DNA of 18,743 nt from Treponema sp. (lineage in GTDB: Bacteria; Spirochaetota; Spirochaetia; Treponematales; Breznakiellaceae), in contig JAITBO010000302.1 in assembly GCA_031283505.1 (NCBI GenBank), forward strand, positions 1 through 18,743. The letters run 5' to 3'. The notes beneath the pieces are model-generated. The model worked only from the letters and a program-made list of their open reading frames with translations. It was not told where the DNA came from and did no database searches. Positions 1-8,433 of the stretch are shown one piece after another. Positions within the stretch are counted from its first letter, which is position 1; every line of letters begins with the position of its first letter. Made by a program: the position numbers and the translations under genes.

Positions 1-13
1 AACAAAAATGTTA

Positions 14-57
14 CAGGTTAGGGGGGGGGGGGGGGGGTGTTCCCGAAAAAAAACCTG
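14..57. repeat. G17 homopolymer inside a short inverted repeat
   Basis: An uninterrupted run of 17 G lies at 21-37. It is flanked by a 6-bp inverted repeat, CAGGTT (14-19) and AACCTG (52-57). The tract ends 49 nt before the cysteine desulfurase start codon, so it falls in the leader or promoter region. Long G runs are prone to slipped-strand length change, and in Treponema pallidum poly-G tracts in promoters cause phase variation; a similar role here is only an inference. A polymerase or assembly artefact in tract length cannot be excluded. Confidence 0.8.
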
Positions 58-86
58 CAAAGACCTCCCCCTGAGTATTTTCTTCT

Positions 87-1232
87 ATGAGACGCCGGTA
101 TTACTTTGACTGGGCCGCCACGGCGATCCCCGATGTCTTCTCTTCCCATGCCGTTCCTTTCGGAAACCCATCTTCCAAACATTCAGAAGGGCGGGAAGCC
201 AGGGTCGCCCTGGAGGACGCCCGTTGCCGCTGTGCCGCCGTTCTGAGGGTTGAGCCGGAAAAAATTTTCTTCACCTCCGGGGGAACAGAATCCAACGCCA
301 TAGTCCTCCATTCCCTGCTTCGCAGGCAAAACCGCCCCGGTTGCGGCGGTCTTCTCGTATCCGTAGTGGAGCATCCTTCGGTCCGGGAAAACGCCGCGAT
401 TCTGGAACGCCTGGGAAAGCCGCTTACCTTTGCCGGCGTGGAGACGGACGGACGGGTATCCGGGGAAACCCTGGCAGGGGCCTTAAAAAAAGCCCGGGAC
501 CCCCGGCTCGCGGCGCTTATGGCGGTGAACAACGAAACCGGCGCGGTGATGGATATACCCGCCCTGGCGGAGGTTTTACGGAAGGAAGCAGGCGCGCCTA
601 TACACCTCCACTGCGATATGGTTCAGGCTGTGGGGAAAACCCCGGTGGATCTTTATTCCTGGGACGCGGATTCCGCCTCTTTAAGCGCCCATAAACTGGG
701 GGGCTCCCGGGGCATAGGCATCCTCGACCTGAGAAAGCCGATGGAAGTCCTCTGCGCCGGGGGTGGTCAGGAGGGACGTATACGTCCGGGAACGGAAAAT
801 ACCGCAGGCGCCTTGGCCCTGGCGGAATGTCTGGAACGCCGGGCCGGTCCCGAAGTCTCCGCCGCCGGATATGAACAGGCCGCCCTCCGGTGGAAGACCC
901 TCATCGCCGCTCTCAAAGCTCTGCCCCGGTGTACCCTAATCCCCCGGGACCGGGGCGAGGCGGACCGCCGTTTCTCTCCGTACATACTCCAGGCGGCCTT
1001 TCGGGGAATCCCCGGAGAAGTGATGGTCCGGGCTCTGGACGACGAGGGTTTCGCTGTGTCCACCGGGTCCGCCTGTTCCTCCGGCGAACAGGACCGGCCC
1101 GTTCTGACCGCCATGGGGGTGGACAGGACCACGGTCTTCGAGGGAATACGGCTTTCCCAGGGCTGGCATACTACCGGGGAAGACATTGACGCGCTGATCG
1201 AAGGGATCAACCGGATACTGCGGATACTCTAA
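87..1232 (+). CDS. Cysteine desulfurase, NifS/IscS family (PLP-dependent)
   Basis: This cytosolic PLP enzyme converts L-cysteine to alanine and leaves a persulfide on its active-site cysteine for transfer to acceptors. The 381-residue protein has the full class V aminotransferase pattern: GNPSS near 26-30, TSGGTESN at 63-70, the H96 region, the HCDMVQ segment (D177 and Q180 contact PLP in the family), SAHKLGG with the Schiff-base Lys203, and the catalytic Cys330 in the SACSSG loop. Length is normal for the family (about 380-405). ATG 87 is the only usable start, because an in-frame TGA lies at 72-74 with no other start between; no Shine-Dalgarno sequence is visible. The next gene, 38 nt downstream, is thiI, as in the nifZ-thiI pairs of Firmicutes. 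This suggests a dedicated donor for tRNA thiolation rather than a general Fe-S supplier. The IscS/NifS/NifZ subtype cannot be fixed from sequence alone. Confidence 0.93.
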   Translation: MRRRYYFDWAATAIPDVFSSHAVPFGNPSSKHSEGREARVALEDARCRCAAVLRVEPEKIFFTSGGTESNAIVLHSLLRRQNRPGCGGLLVSVVEHPSVRENAAILERLGKPLTFAGVETDGRVSGETLAGALKKARDPRLAALMAVNNETGAVMDIPALAEVLRKEAGAPIHLHCDMVQAVGKTPVDLYSWDADSASLSAHKLGGSRGIGILDLRKPMEVLCAGGGQEGRIRPGTENTAGALALAECLERRAGPEVSAAGYEQAALRWKTLIAALKALPRCTLIPRDRGEADRRFSPYILQAAFRGIPGEVMVRALDDEGFAVSTGSACSSGEQDRPVLTAMGVDRTTVFEGIRLSQGWHTTGEDIDALIEGINRILRIL

Positions 1233-1270
1233 GTAAAAATCCGGGATCATATTTTGGACGGAAAACAAGC

Positions 1271-2455
1271 ATGGAAGGCAAGGACGGTTTATCTCTCACC
1301 TATCTGTTAAAACCCGGAGAACTCACCCTGAAGGGAGGGAATAGGCCGGAATTCGAGCGGGCCCTCAGACGTAACCTGGAAGCCCTCCTTCGCCTTACAG
1401 GGGCAAAGGTACTTCCCGCCAAAGGCCGCTACTTCGTCCAATGCCCGGAGGCCGATGTGGAAAAGGTGGAAGAAGCCCTGTCCCGCCTCATGGGAATATC
1501 CGGGTGGGCCAGAGCCAGGGTTTGCGGTAAAAACACGGAAGAAATTTTCCGGGCCTGTACGGAAACCGCCGGGGAATGTTACGACGCGGGGATCAGAACC
1601 TTCAAGGTCGAAGCCCGGAGGACGGACAAGAGCTTTCCCCTGGATTCCTACGAAATACGGAGCCGAGGGGGAAGCGCTATCATGGAAGCCTGGCCGGGCC
1701 TTAGGGTGGATGTCCACAACCCCCAGGCGATCATCCAGGTTGAAATCAGGGACAAAGCCTATGTATACGGGATGGAACACCGGGGCCTCAGAGGGCTGCC
1801 GGTAGGGACCGCCGGACGGGGACTCCTCCTCCTGTCCGGGGGCATTGACTCCCCGGTGGCGGGCTTCATGATGTTGTCCCGAGGCATGAAGGTGGACGCC
1901 CTATACTTTCACGCCTACCCCTACACTTCCGAAGAAGCCCGCCAAAAGGTGGTACGTCTGGCGGAGATCCTGGGCCGTTATGCCCTGGGCATGAAGCTCT
2001 ACACCGCAGGCTTTACGGAAGTCCAACTCCGCATTAAAGAAAGGGCTCCTGAACCCTGGTCAACGGTCCTCCTCAGGATGGCAATGATGGAGTGCGCGGA
2101 AAAACTGGCCCAAAGGACGCGCCTTAAATGCCTGGTCACCGGGGAAAGCCTCTCCCAGGTGGCAAGCCAGACCATAGAAAATTTGAGCTGCACCCAAAGC
2201 CGTATACGCCTTCCGGTTCTGCGGCCCCTCATAGGCATGGACAAGGAGGACATCATCAGGAAGGCCGAAACTATAGGCTCCTACGCCACATCCATCCTTC
2301 CCTACGAGGATTGCTGCGTCATCTTCAGCCCTCCCCATCCGGTTCTGCGGGGCAATCCTTTGGAAGCGGGAGACCTCTACGAAAAACTGGACCTCTCCGG
2401 ACTCATCGAGGATGCCCTTCGCACCTGTACCGTGGAGAAATGCGCATATCCCTGA
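1271..2455 (+). CDS. thiI: tRNA 4-thiouridine synthetase ThiI (no rhodanese domain)
   Basis: ThiI adenylates U8 of tRNA and replaces its oxygen with persulfide sulfur from a cysteine desulfurase; in some bacteria it also serves thiazole synthesis. The 394-residue protein starts with an NFLD-type segment (GELTLKGGNR, 16-25). A THUMP RNA-binding domain follows to about 175, then an AANH/PP-loop domain with SGGIDS at 189-194 and GES at 291-293. A Cys pair occurs in YEDCC (345-349), the position of the sulfur-handling cysteine of short ThiI proteins. The C-terminal rhodanese domain of E. coli ThiI is absent, as in the Bacillus type. GGACGG at 1256-1261 is a good ribosome binding site 9 nt before the ATG. 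The gene is probably co-transcribed with the desulfurase. It ends 40 nt from the convergent peptidase gene, and that gap has no clear terminator hairpin. Confidence 0.95.
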   Translation: MEGKDGLSLTYLLKPGELTLKGGNRPEFERALRRNLEALLRLTGAKVLPAKGRYFVQCPEADVEKVEEALSRLMGISGWARARVCGKNTEEIFRACTETAGECYDAGIRTFKVEARRTDKSFPLDSYEIRSRGGSAIMEAWPGLRVDVHNPQAIIQVEIRDKAYVYGMEHRGLRGLPVGTAGRGLLLLSGGIDSPVAGFMMLSRGMKVDALYFHAYPYTSEEARQKVVRLAEILGRYALGMKLYTAGFTEVQLRIKERAPEPWSTVLLRMAMMECAEKLAQRTRLKCLVTGESLSQVASQTIENLSCTQSRIRLPVLRPLIGMDKEDIIRKAETIGSYATSILPYEDCCVIFSPPHPVLRGNPLEAGDLYEKLDLSGLIEDALRTCTVEKCAYP

Positions 2456-2495
2456 CCTCTGCCAAGGGAATTCCGTTCGAGAAGAGGCAGTATCC

Positions 2496-3599
2496 CTAAA
2501 GGCATCTGAGTTCCCGAGGATACCGGTGGAGAACTTCGGGACCCTGATCCCCAATGGCGACGAGGTTCTCTATTCTGACCCCCAGTCTGCCGGGCAGGTA
2601 GATCCCCGGCTCAATGGAAAACACCATCCCCGGCGCAACCGGCGTCTTTTCACCGGGGGAGGGCCCGGCGCCTTCGTGGTCTTCCATGCCTATGCCGTGG
2701 CCGGTCCGGTGGGTAAAATACCTGCCGCAGCCGTAGCCCTCAATGACGGACCTGGCGGCGGCGTCCACATCCCCCAAAAGATTTCCCGGCCTAGCCGCAG
2801 CCTCCGCCGCCAAATGAGCCTCCAGCACGATCCTGTGGGCCTTCTCAAATTCCGCGTCCGGCTCCCCGACGAAAAAGGTACGGGAACAATCGGTAAAATA
2901 ACCTTCAAAGGAACCCCAAAAGTCGATGAGAAGCCCCTTGCCCCGTTGTATAACCGTGTCTCCGGTAATGTGATGGGGTACGGCGGCGTTGGCCCCCACG
3001 GCAACGATGGAATCGCTGGTCTCAAACCCGGCCTTGCGCATCCGGGCGGCAAGCTCTCCGGCAAAATCCCTTTCGGTTTTCCCGGCCCAATACTCCCCCC
3101 GGGAAACGAGGCTGTCCAGGGCCTGGTCCGCCAGGGCGGAAGAGCGGCGCATAATGTCCAATTCGGCGCCATCCTTGTACTGTCTCTGGGGATTGGTAAG
3201 GGGTGATCCCAGGACGAACTCCGTTTCCGGAAAAGAACGGCCCAGGGGAATGGAAAACAGTGCCGGAAGCGAAGGCTCAAGAGCCGCCCGGTCTGCCGGA
3301 AACCCGCGTTTTTCAACTTCGGTCCTGAGTATCAATACGGGGTCCTCCCCGTCGGACCAAAGGGCGAATTCCGAAACCGGCATGATCTCCGCCTGGGCCC
3401 GGTACAGAGCGTTGACCAGGGCGAAGGGCTCCCCCCGGACGGGCAGGATCAGCAGAAAAAGCCGTTCATCGCCGTGCAGGGAATACCCGGACAGATAACG
3501 CAGGTTTGGAGAAGGGCTCACAAAGAAAATGTCCACCCCCTGTTCTTCCATGAGTTCCCGGGTTCTCTGAAACCGCCGGCGGTAAAGTTCCTGGTTCAT
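2496..3599 (-). CDS. Xaa-Pro aminopeptidase/dipeptidase, M24B family
   Basis: This metallopeptidase probably cleaves the bond next to proline in cytosolic peptides. Of its 367 residues, the N-terminal part (about 1-140) is a creatinase/prolidase N domain. The C-terminal pita-bread domain carries all five di-metal ligands: D226 (LLIDFW), D237 (FTDCSRT), H301 (GHGIG), E330 (SIEPGIY) and E344 (RIEN). His210 in VPHH matches the conserved substrate-side histidine. It is the last gene of the minus-strand cluster. ATG 3599 is preceded by AGGAG at a normal distance, and only 26 nt separate it from the stop of the NHL/VWA-like gene, so it should share that transcript. Sequence cannot decide between aminopeptidase P-like and prolidase-like specificity; the length fits the short PepQ/YqhT-like group. 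Confidence 0.9.
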   Translation of the reverse strand: MNQELYRRRFQRTRELMEEQGVDIFFVSPSPNLRYLSGYSLHGDERLFLLILPVRGEPFALVNALYRAQAEIMPVSEFALWSDGEDPVLILRTEVEKRGFPADRAALEPSLPALFSIPLGRSFPETEFVLGSPLTNPQRQYKDGAELDIMRRSSALADQALDSLVSRGEYWAGKTERDFAGELAARMRKAGFETSDSIVAVGANAAVPHHITGDTVIQRGKGLLIDFWGSFEGYFTDCSRTFFVGEPDAEFEKAHRIVLEAHLAAEAAARPGNLLGDVDAAARSVIEGYGCGRYFTHRTGHGIGMEDHEGAGPSPGEKTPVAPGMVFSIEPGIYLPGRLGVRIENLVAIGDQGPEVLHRYPRELRCL

Positions 3600-3625
3600 T
3601 CAACCACTCCTTTCAGCAAGATCGA

Positions 3626-5701
3626 TCATTCCCCGGGAGGGAAATAACCTATTCTGTCCCGTCCTGAACGTTCCAACAGGTAGACTTCCGTTTCCACAGA
3701 GAGGTAGGCCCTGCCGTATTCGGTGGACAACCGGGACCGGTAATTCAAAATATAGGAACCGGAAGGCATACGGGTCAGACGTTCCAGGGCAGGGCCTATG
3801 CCCTCGCTCCGGTAGAGGGGCAGGACGCTGCCGCCGGTCCGGTCGCAAAGGTAGCGTATGTCCGCGTCCGCCGAATTTCCCCCTACAAGAACCGCATGGA
3901 AGACGATACCGTTATTGGCCATATACGCCGCGAGTTCCGAAAGACTGTACCGCTCAAAGGCAAGTTCCCCCAATTGCCCGGCAGTCACAAAGATCACCGC
4001 CCGCTTCTTTGCCCCGGACAGGAGGTCTGTGGCCGCAAGGCGGAGCCCCAGGTCAAATCTCCAGCGGGACGTGTAGGCGGCGGCGCTGCTCCGGGCCGCC
4101 TGAGCCAGGGAAGCCGCGTTAACGCCCCCGGAAATTCCGGTCCCCGGAGACTCCCGGAAAGGCTGTTCCCCTGCGGAAACCAGGGAACGGATGCGTCCGG
4201 CGGACGCGCCTATGTCCCGGACCGCTACGGCAAGGTCCTCCTGCAAACGGGAAGAAGCGGGGGACCGCTCCACCAGGACGGCTATATCCGTCTCGGCGGA
4301 CCGGTAACCGGCATAAAGGAAATTCTGCTCCGCCGCTGCCTGCCCGTTCTCGCTGATAAGGAAATTCCGCGCGTCAAGGCCGACGATGGGCCTGCGGTTC
4401 CTATCCTGCACCTGGAGTTCCACCCTCACCAGGGGGAATTCGTCTGCGGCGACCCGCTCTATCTGGACGAAAAGCCCGGAGGCTATGTCGTCTATGGGGG
4501 TCATTACCAGAACTTCGTCGGCATTGAAACTGGCGGCCAGAATGTTCCCGTTGCGGTCCGCCTCCGCCCCGGTGATCCTGACCGAAGCGTTCCCGGCAAG
4601 ACCGATTTCCGAAACAATGGCCGAATCTACGTCAATGAGGAGGAGCCGGTTGACATCCGCCGCGAGGAGCCTGCCGTCGGAAAAAAACCTGAGGCTCTCC
4701 GGCCCCCGAAGCCCCTCCGATACCAGGGCGCCCAAATACCGTCCGTTCCGGTCAAAGGCGTAAATCTGCCGGGACGCACCGTCGGCGACGAAGATGCGCC
4801 CTTCCCCGGCGGCGATACCGGTGGGAGAAAGAAGTCCCCGGAACCCCTCTTCCCGCTGTCCGAAGGACACGATGAAAGTCCCGGCGGGATCGAACTTGGA
4901 AACCCGGCGGTTCCCGTATTCCACCACATAGAGGTAACCTTCTTCATCAACGGCGATGTTTTGAGGACCCACGAGTCCGCCGGGACCTATACCTTTGGAA
5001 CCTATGTAATACTGCCAGTCCCCTTCCGCGTTCAGCACGCTGATCCTGCCGCCCCGGTACTCGGAAACGTAGAGATTGCCGTCCTGCCCGCGAACTATGT
5101 CGTAAGGCCGGTCAAAGCCATTGAGAGGTCCCCGGCTGCGGCGGCGTATGAGGCCGTTCACGTCGATTTGAAGAATTTCGTTGGTGCCGTAGGCCACCAC
5201 CCAGGCGGAACCGTCTTCCAGGGAGAGAACGGCGCTGGGCTGCCTGAAGGCCACGATATTGTCATACCGTCCCGGATAACGCCCGGCTTCCACATATCGC
5301 ATATCGTTGTCAATATTGGGAAAAAGACTGCGGCGGTTCCGCACCGTTTCTATCCGGTTAATCAAGAGGAGAGTCTCCGGCGCTCCCTCGCCGTATATCC
5401 CGGCGGCGGCCTGCCACTGCCTCAAGGCGGTGTCCTCCAAACCGGACCGGTAATAGGCGCGGCCCAGCCAGTCCAGGTAGAGAGGATCCCCGGGACGGTA
5501 GGAAAGGACCTTTTCAAAAGAGAGGATGGCTTCGTTATAAGCGTACCGGTTGTAAGCCTGCACCCCTACCCAAAATTCCTCCCGGGCATACAGAGCGTCC
5601 CTGTCGGTCCCGCCTCCCCCGCCGGACTGCTGGGCTCCCAGGAAGAACGGAAAAAAAAAGAACAGCGCCGCCAAAGCCGCAAACCCGGTTCCCTTTATCA
5701 C
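3626..5701 (-). CDS. Exported TPR / NHL-propeller / VWA-like protein
   Basis: The exact function is unknown. The 691-residue product has a signal peptide (hydrophobic core about 7-21, ending LGAQQ, with no lipobox Cys) and a Gly5 run at 27-31. A TPR pair (about 43-103) is followed by an NHL-type beta-propeller (about 145-405), with repeats such as DGNLYVSEY, EGYLYVVEYGNRRVSKFD and GRIFVADG. The C-terminal half (about 425-660) resembles a VWA domain, but the MIDAS motif is degenerate: where DxSxS is expected, ERSPAS is found (478-483), and the later TDG is TAG. It should act in the periplasm or on the envelope, probably as a protein-binding scaffold. The start is a GTG whose GTGA overlaps the stop of the upstream TPR gene by 4 nt, with GAGGA 6 nt upstream, so translation is probably coupled. 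Its neighbours are a TPR protein upstream and the peptidase downstream. Confidence 0.85.
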   Translation of the reverse strand: MIKGTGFAALAALFFFFPFFLGAQQSGGGGGTDRDALYAREEFWVGVQAYNRYAYNEAILSFEKVLSYRPGDPLYLDWLGRAYYRSGLEDTALRQWQAAAGIYGEGAPETLLLINRIETVRNRRSLFPNIDNDMRYVEAGRYPGRYDNIVAFRQPSAVLSLEDGSAWVVAYGTNEILQIDVNGLIRRRSRGPLNGFDRPYDIVRGQDGNLYVSEYRGGRISVLNAEGDWQYYIGSKGIGPGGLVGPQNIAVDEEGYLYVVEYGNRRVSKFDPAGTFIVSFGQREEGFRGLLSPTGIAAGEGRIFVADGASRQIYAFDRNGRYLGALVSEGLRGPESLRFFSDGRLLAADVNRLLLIDVDSAIVSEIGLAGNASVRITGAEADRNGNILAASFNADEVLVMTPIDDIASGLFVQIERVAADEFPLVRVELQVQDRNRRPIVGLDARNFLISENGQAAAEQNFLYAGYRSAETDIAVLVERSPASSRLQEDLAVAVRDIGASAGRIRSLVSAGEQPFRESPGTGISGGVNAASLAQAARSSAAAYTSRWRFDLGLRLAATDLLSGAKKRAVIFVTAGQLGELAFERYSLSELAAYMANNGIVFHAVLVGGNSADADIRYLCDRTGGSVLPLYRSEGIGPALERLTRMPSGSYILNYRSRLSTEYGRAYLSVETEVYLLERSGRDRIGYFPPGE

Positions 5702-6399
5702 TTCATATCCTCAACAATGATCCGCATATGCTTCCGTATCTCTTCCTGACCGGGAGCCATGTCCAGAGCCCGGCGGACCCATACTCTGGCTTCCGGGGAA
5801 TTGCCGCTTTTGTAATAGGCCCAGCCCAGGGAATCGAGGTAAGCCGCGTTCTGCGGATACCTGTCCACCGTTTTCCGGCAGAGCCGGAGACCCCTCATGA
5901 CATCCCGGTCCGTATCTACTAGGATGTATCCTATCCCATTCATGGCGGTAGTGTTTTTTTCATCTATTTCCAGGGCTTTCTCGTATAATTCCAGGGCCTG
6001 GGCGAAATTTTTCCGTACCCAGGCAGCGTAAGCCAGGGTAGTGTAAATCTGGGCCGACGCAAATCCGTTCTTTATAAGCTGACCCAGTTCAAATTCGGCC
6101 AGCCGGGACCGATGAGTGATCACATAGATGTAAGCCAGGGTCATACGGCACTGATATACTCTGAGGGGATCCGCTCCGGCAGTGAGGACCTGCTCCAGAT
6201 AAAGAAGACCATCATCAAAACGACCCAGCTTGGTATAACAGAGTCCCAAATAGTAGGCCAGTTCCGTGTTTTCCTCAGGGGTAAACCTGTCGGCCTTTAC
6301 CTGTAAGAATTCCTTGAGAGCTAAATCCCAGCGCTTAAGACCGAAAAGCCGTTTCCCCTCCCCAAGGCTTCCTCCGGAAGCACGGGTTTCCGCCATCAC
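5698..6399 (-). CDS. TPR-repeat protein
   Basis: This 233-residue protein is made almost entirely of tetratricopeptide repeats (about 12-40, 46-73, 85-113, 117-149, 151-183 and 187-219). Diagnostic stretches include AYYLGLCYTKLGRFDDGLLYLEQ (split across 48-70) and YLDSLGWAYYKSGNSPEA (187-204). No signal peptide or membrane segment is visible, so it is probably cytosolic and binds other proteins. The listed start is GTG 6399, with an adjacent ATG at 6396 as an equally good alternative; AAGG at 6406-6409 serves either. The gene begins 8 nt after the surE stop and its TGA overlaps the GTG of the exported NHL/VWA-like gene. That arrangement suggests the two repeat proteins are made together and may interact. 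No enzymatic motif is seen. Confidence 0.88.
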   Translation of the reverse strand: MMAETRASGGSLGEGKRLFGLKRWDLALKEFLQVKADRFTPEENTELAYYLGLCYTKLGRFDDGLLYLEQVLTAGADPLRVYQCRMTLAYIYVITHRSRLAEFELGQLIKNGFASAQIYTTLAYAAWVRKNFAQALELYEKALEIDEKNTTAMNGIGYILVDTDRDVMRGLRLCRKTVDRYPQNAAYLDSLGWAYYKSGNSPEARVWVRRALDMAPGQEEIRKHMRIIVEDMK

Positions 6400-6407
6400 C
6401 CGCCGCC

Positions 6408-7205
6408 TTACCGCCCGCCGGAGGCGGCTCTGTCGATCCTGCCCGGACGAGGGCCCACCCCGGCATGGTCAGGAACCCCGGCACAACGATCCCGGCGCAC
6501 CACGGGATGCAAAAAAACAGGGCTTACGGAAACGTAATTCCGCAGCAGGGCGTCCCAGTCGGAACCGCTTTCCGGTTCGCTATAGAAATTCCCTTCCTTG
6601 ATTTTACAGAACAGGCTGCCGTCGCTTTCGGTCCCGATGGCAATGGAATCGTTGTAGTACCTGAGGGAAGGAAAGGTGATACAGGTTCCCAGGGGACTTT
6701 CGGGGTTATTGGGAATATTGACGTTGATAAAAATATCGTAGGTCCAGAGGGCTTCCAGATCGGGAAGGGCGGCAAGGGTATAATCTATCGCCTGCTTCCA
6801 GTAAAAACCTCCCGGATTGCCGTTAAGAGAAACCGCGATCCCCGGAATTCCGATAAGCGCCGCCTGCCGGGCCGCCGCAGCAGTCCCCGAATAAATGAGG
6901 TCCGTCCCTATGTTAGCGCCGGCGTTAATCCCCGATATTACCAGGTCCGGCTTTATGGGGAGCCCCCCCAGTACGCCCACACAAACGCAGTCCACCGGCG
7001 TCCCGGTACAGGCCCAGGTGTCTTCAGCCCGCTGTACCAGCCGCACCTGGCGGTGGATCAGGCTCAGGGCGCTGGAAACCCCGGAACAGTTGCTGTCGGG
7101 AGCAAGAACATATACCCTGTGGGGCGTCCCCGAACGCAGGGCGCCGGCGAAATCGAGAAAGGCTTCCCCATCTATCCCGTCATCATTGGTCAACAATATA
7201 TTCAT
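6408..7205 (-). CDS. surE: 5'/3'-nucleotidase SurE
   Basis: SurE is a metal-dependent phosphatase that dephosphorylates nucleoside monophosphates, including damaged or excess nucleotides. The 265-residue protein begins with the diagnostic LLTNDDGID (D8 and D9 bind the metal), has the APDSNCSG loop with S41 in the usual Ser ligand position, and SGINAGANIGTDLIYSGT with N94 as the Asn ligand. The core is intact to about residue 230. The last 30 or so residues are rich in Gly, Arg and Pro and do not resemble the usual SurE end. This tail follows a T7 run on the coding strand (6511-6517), but neither alternative frame gives a better family match, so I keep it as one ORF. GAGGA lies just upstream of ATG 7205. 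The gene lies 37 nt after the galactokinase-like gene and 8 nt before the TPR gene. Confidence 0.93.
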   Translation of the reverse strand: MNILLTNDDGIDGEAFLDFAGALRSGTPHRVYVLAPDSNCSGVSSALSLIHRQVRLVQRAEDTWACTGTPVDCVCVGVLGGLPIKPDLVISGINAGANIGTDLIYSGTAAAARQAALIGIPGIAVSLNGNPGGFYWKQAIDYTLAALPDLEALWTYDIFINVNIPNNPESPLGTCITFPSLRYYNDSIAIGTESDGSLFCKIKEGNFYSEPESGSDWDALLRNYVSVSPVFLHPVVRRDRCAGVPDHAGVGPRPGRIDRAASGGR

Positions 7206-7242
7206 AAATCCTCAATGGAAAATTCCTAATAGATAGTCCGGG

Positions 7243-8412
7243 TCAGGCCCGTACAGACACAATCCGGGCTCCACCGGCGGGCTTCATCTCGTAAGTCAGG
7301 GGATGAAACCCAAAAATCCGCTCGTAATCGTCCAGGCGCCGCCGGTATTCCGTTATCGCCATATCAGTGAGAATGGTATATGTACAGCCGCCAAACCCCT
7401 GACCGGTCATGCGGGATCCCAAAACCCCCTCGATCTCCTGAGCGCGCTTTACCAGCCAGTCGATTTCCGGGCAGGAAACTTCGTACAGGTCTCTGAGACT
7501 TTCATGGGAATGGAAGAAAATTTTGGAAAGCGCGGAAATATCAACCTTTTTAAGGGCCTCCTCCGCATCGGAAACCCTTCTGAGTTCCTGGACTATGTGC
7601 ATACACCGCCGCCTAATCTCCTCGGGGAGATCCCCCATGGATTCCACCAGGTCGGCGGCGGCAAAATTCCGGAAATTGACTCCCTGTTTCCGCTGGGAAA
7701 GCAGTTCCAGCCCCTTTCTGATATCCTGCCTCCGCTGTTTCAGTTCCTCGTCCACCCCCATCCTGGGAACCCGTGAGTCCATGACGAAGAATTTATACCT
7801 GGAAAGGGGTGATTTTATCTTTTTAATCTCCATAGACGCCTCATCAACCACAAGGAAACTATCTTTACGGGCCGAAAAGGCGATAAGATAATCCACAGGA
7901 CTCGTATTTTTCCCGAAGAATACCGATTGGGATGCGTTAAGGCGGCTAAGGAGTTCCTTGTCGCTGATATTGACCTTAAAAAATCCTTTAAGGGCCACTG
8001 CGGCGGCTACCTCTATGGCGGAAGATGAAGCCAAACCCGCCTGTTGTGGAATATCCCCGGCCAGGGTAAAATTCAGCCCTTTAACAGGATACCCCAATTC
8101 GGCGAACACCTGTATAGCCACTTTGATATAATTAGCCCAACGGTCTTCCCGCTTGTATTTCAAATTGACCAGGGTAGTCCGTTTCCGTTCTCCCAAGTCG
8201 GCGGCAAAAAAACGAAGGGAATTGTCCTTCCTGATACTAACCGCAACCCTGATATACCGGTCTATTGCGGAAGACAGGAATAATCCGGCCTTTGGCTCAC
8301 CATGCTCACCCAGATAATGGATACGGCCGGGCGCTTCGGCAATGACAACAGGTTCGGATCGGTCTTCGTCTAACTCGTATTCGGTACGGTGGATGGGACC
8401 GATGTCCAACAT
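7243..8412 (-). CDS. Galactokinase-like GHMP sugar kinase (divergent)
   Basis: This member of the GHMP kinase family phosphorylates a small sugar or related alcohol with ATP; galactose to galactose-1-phosphate is the default guess. The 389 residues carry the GalK-type first motif (APGRIHYLGEHGE, 27-39), the ATP-binding AGLASSSA (125-132) and MTGQGFGGCT (335-344). The galactose pocket is altered. In the signature, E36 and H37 remain, but the Asp of the usual EHTDY is Glu39 and the Tyr is Pro40. The CGIMDQ catalytic loop is replaced by TSPVDY: D174 is kept and the Gln is Tyr. No galT, galE or sugar transporter gene is nearby; it leads an operon with surE and TPR genes. GAGG upstream of ATG 8412 is a fair ribosome binding site. 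Substrate is therefore uncertain; the family assignment is firm. Confidence 0.82.
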   Translation of the reverse strand: MLDIGPIHRTEYELDEDRSEPVVIAEAPGRIHYLGEHGEPKAGLFLSSAIDRYIRVAVSIRKDNSLRFFAADLGERKRTTLVNLKYKREDRWANYIKVAIQVFAELGYPVKGLNFTLAGDIPQQAGLASSSAIEVAAAVALKGFFKVNISDKELLSRLNASQSVFFGKNTSPVDYLIAFSARKDSFLVVDEASMEIKKIKSPLSRYKFFVMDSRVPRMGVDEELKQRRQDIRKGLELLSQRKQGVNFRNFAAADLVESMGDLPEEIRRRCMHIVQELRRVSDAEEALKKVDISALSKIFFHSHESLRDLYEVSCPEIDWLVKRAQEIEGVLGSRMTGQGFGGCTYTILTDMAITEYRRRLDDYERIFGFHPLTYEMKPAGGARIVSVRA

Positions 8413-8433
8413 CTTAAAACCTCGCTGAAAATC

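Noticed and set aside
2456..2495. A bidirectional terminator between thiI and the peptidase gene
   Set aside because: The 40-nt gap has only short, poor complementarity and no T run on either strand.
3896..5749. A 617-residue open frame on the plus strand, antisense to the NHL/VWA-like gene
   Set aside because: It is a GC-driven shadow: no recognisable domain, Pro/Gly/Arg-rich composition, and the minus-strand protein has a signal peptide, TPR and NHL repeats and a proper coupled start.
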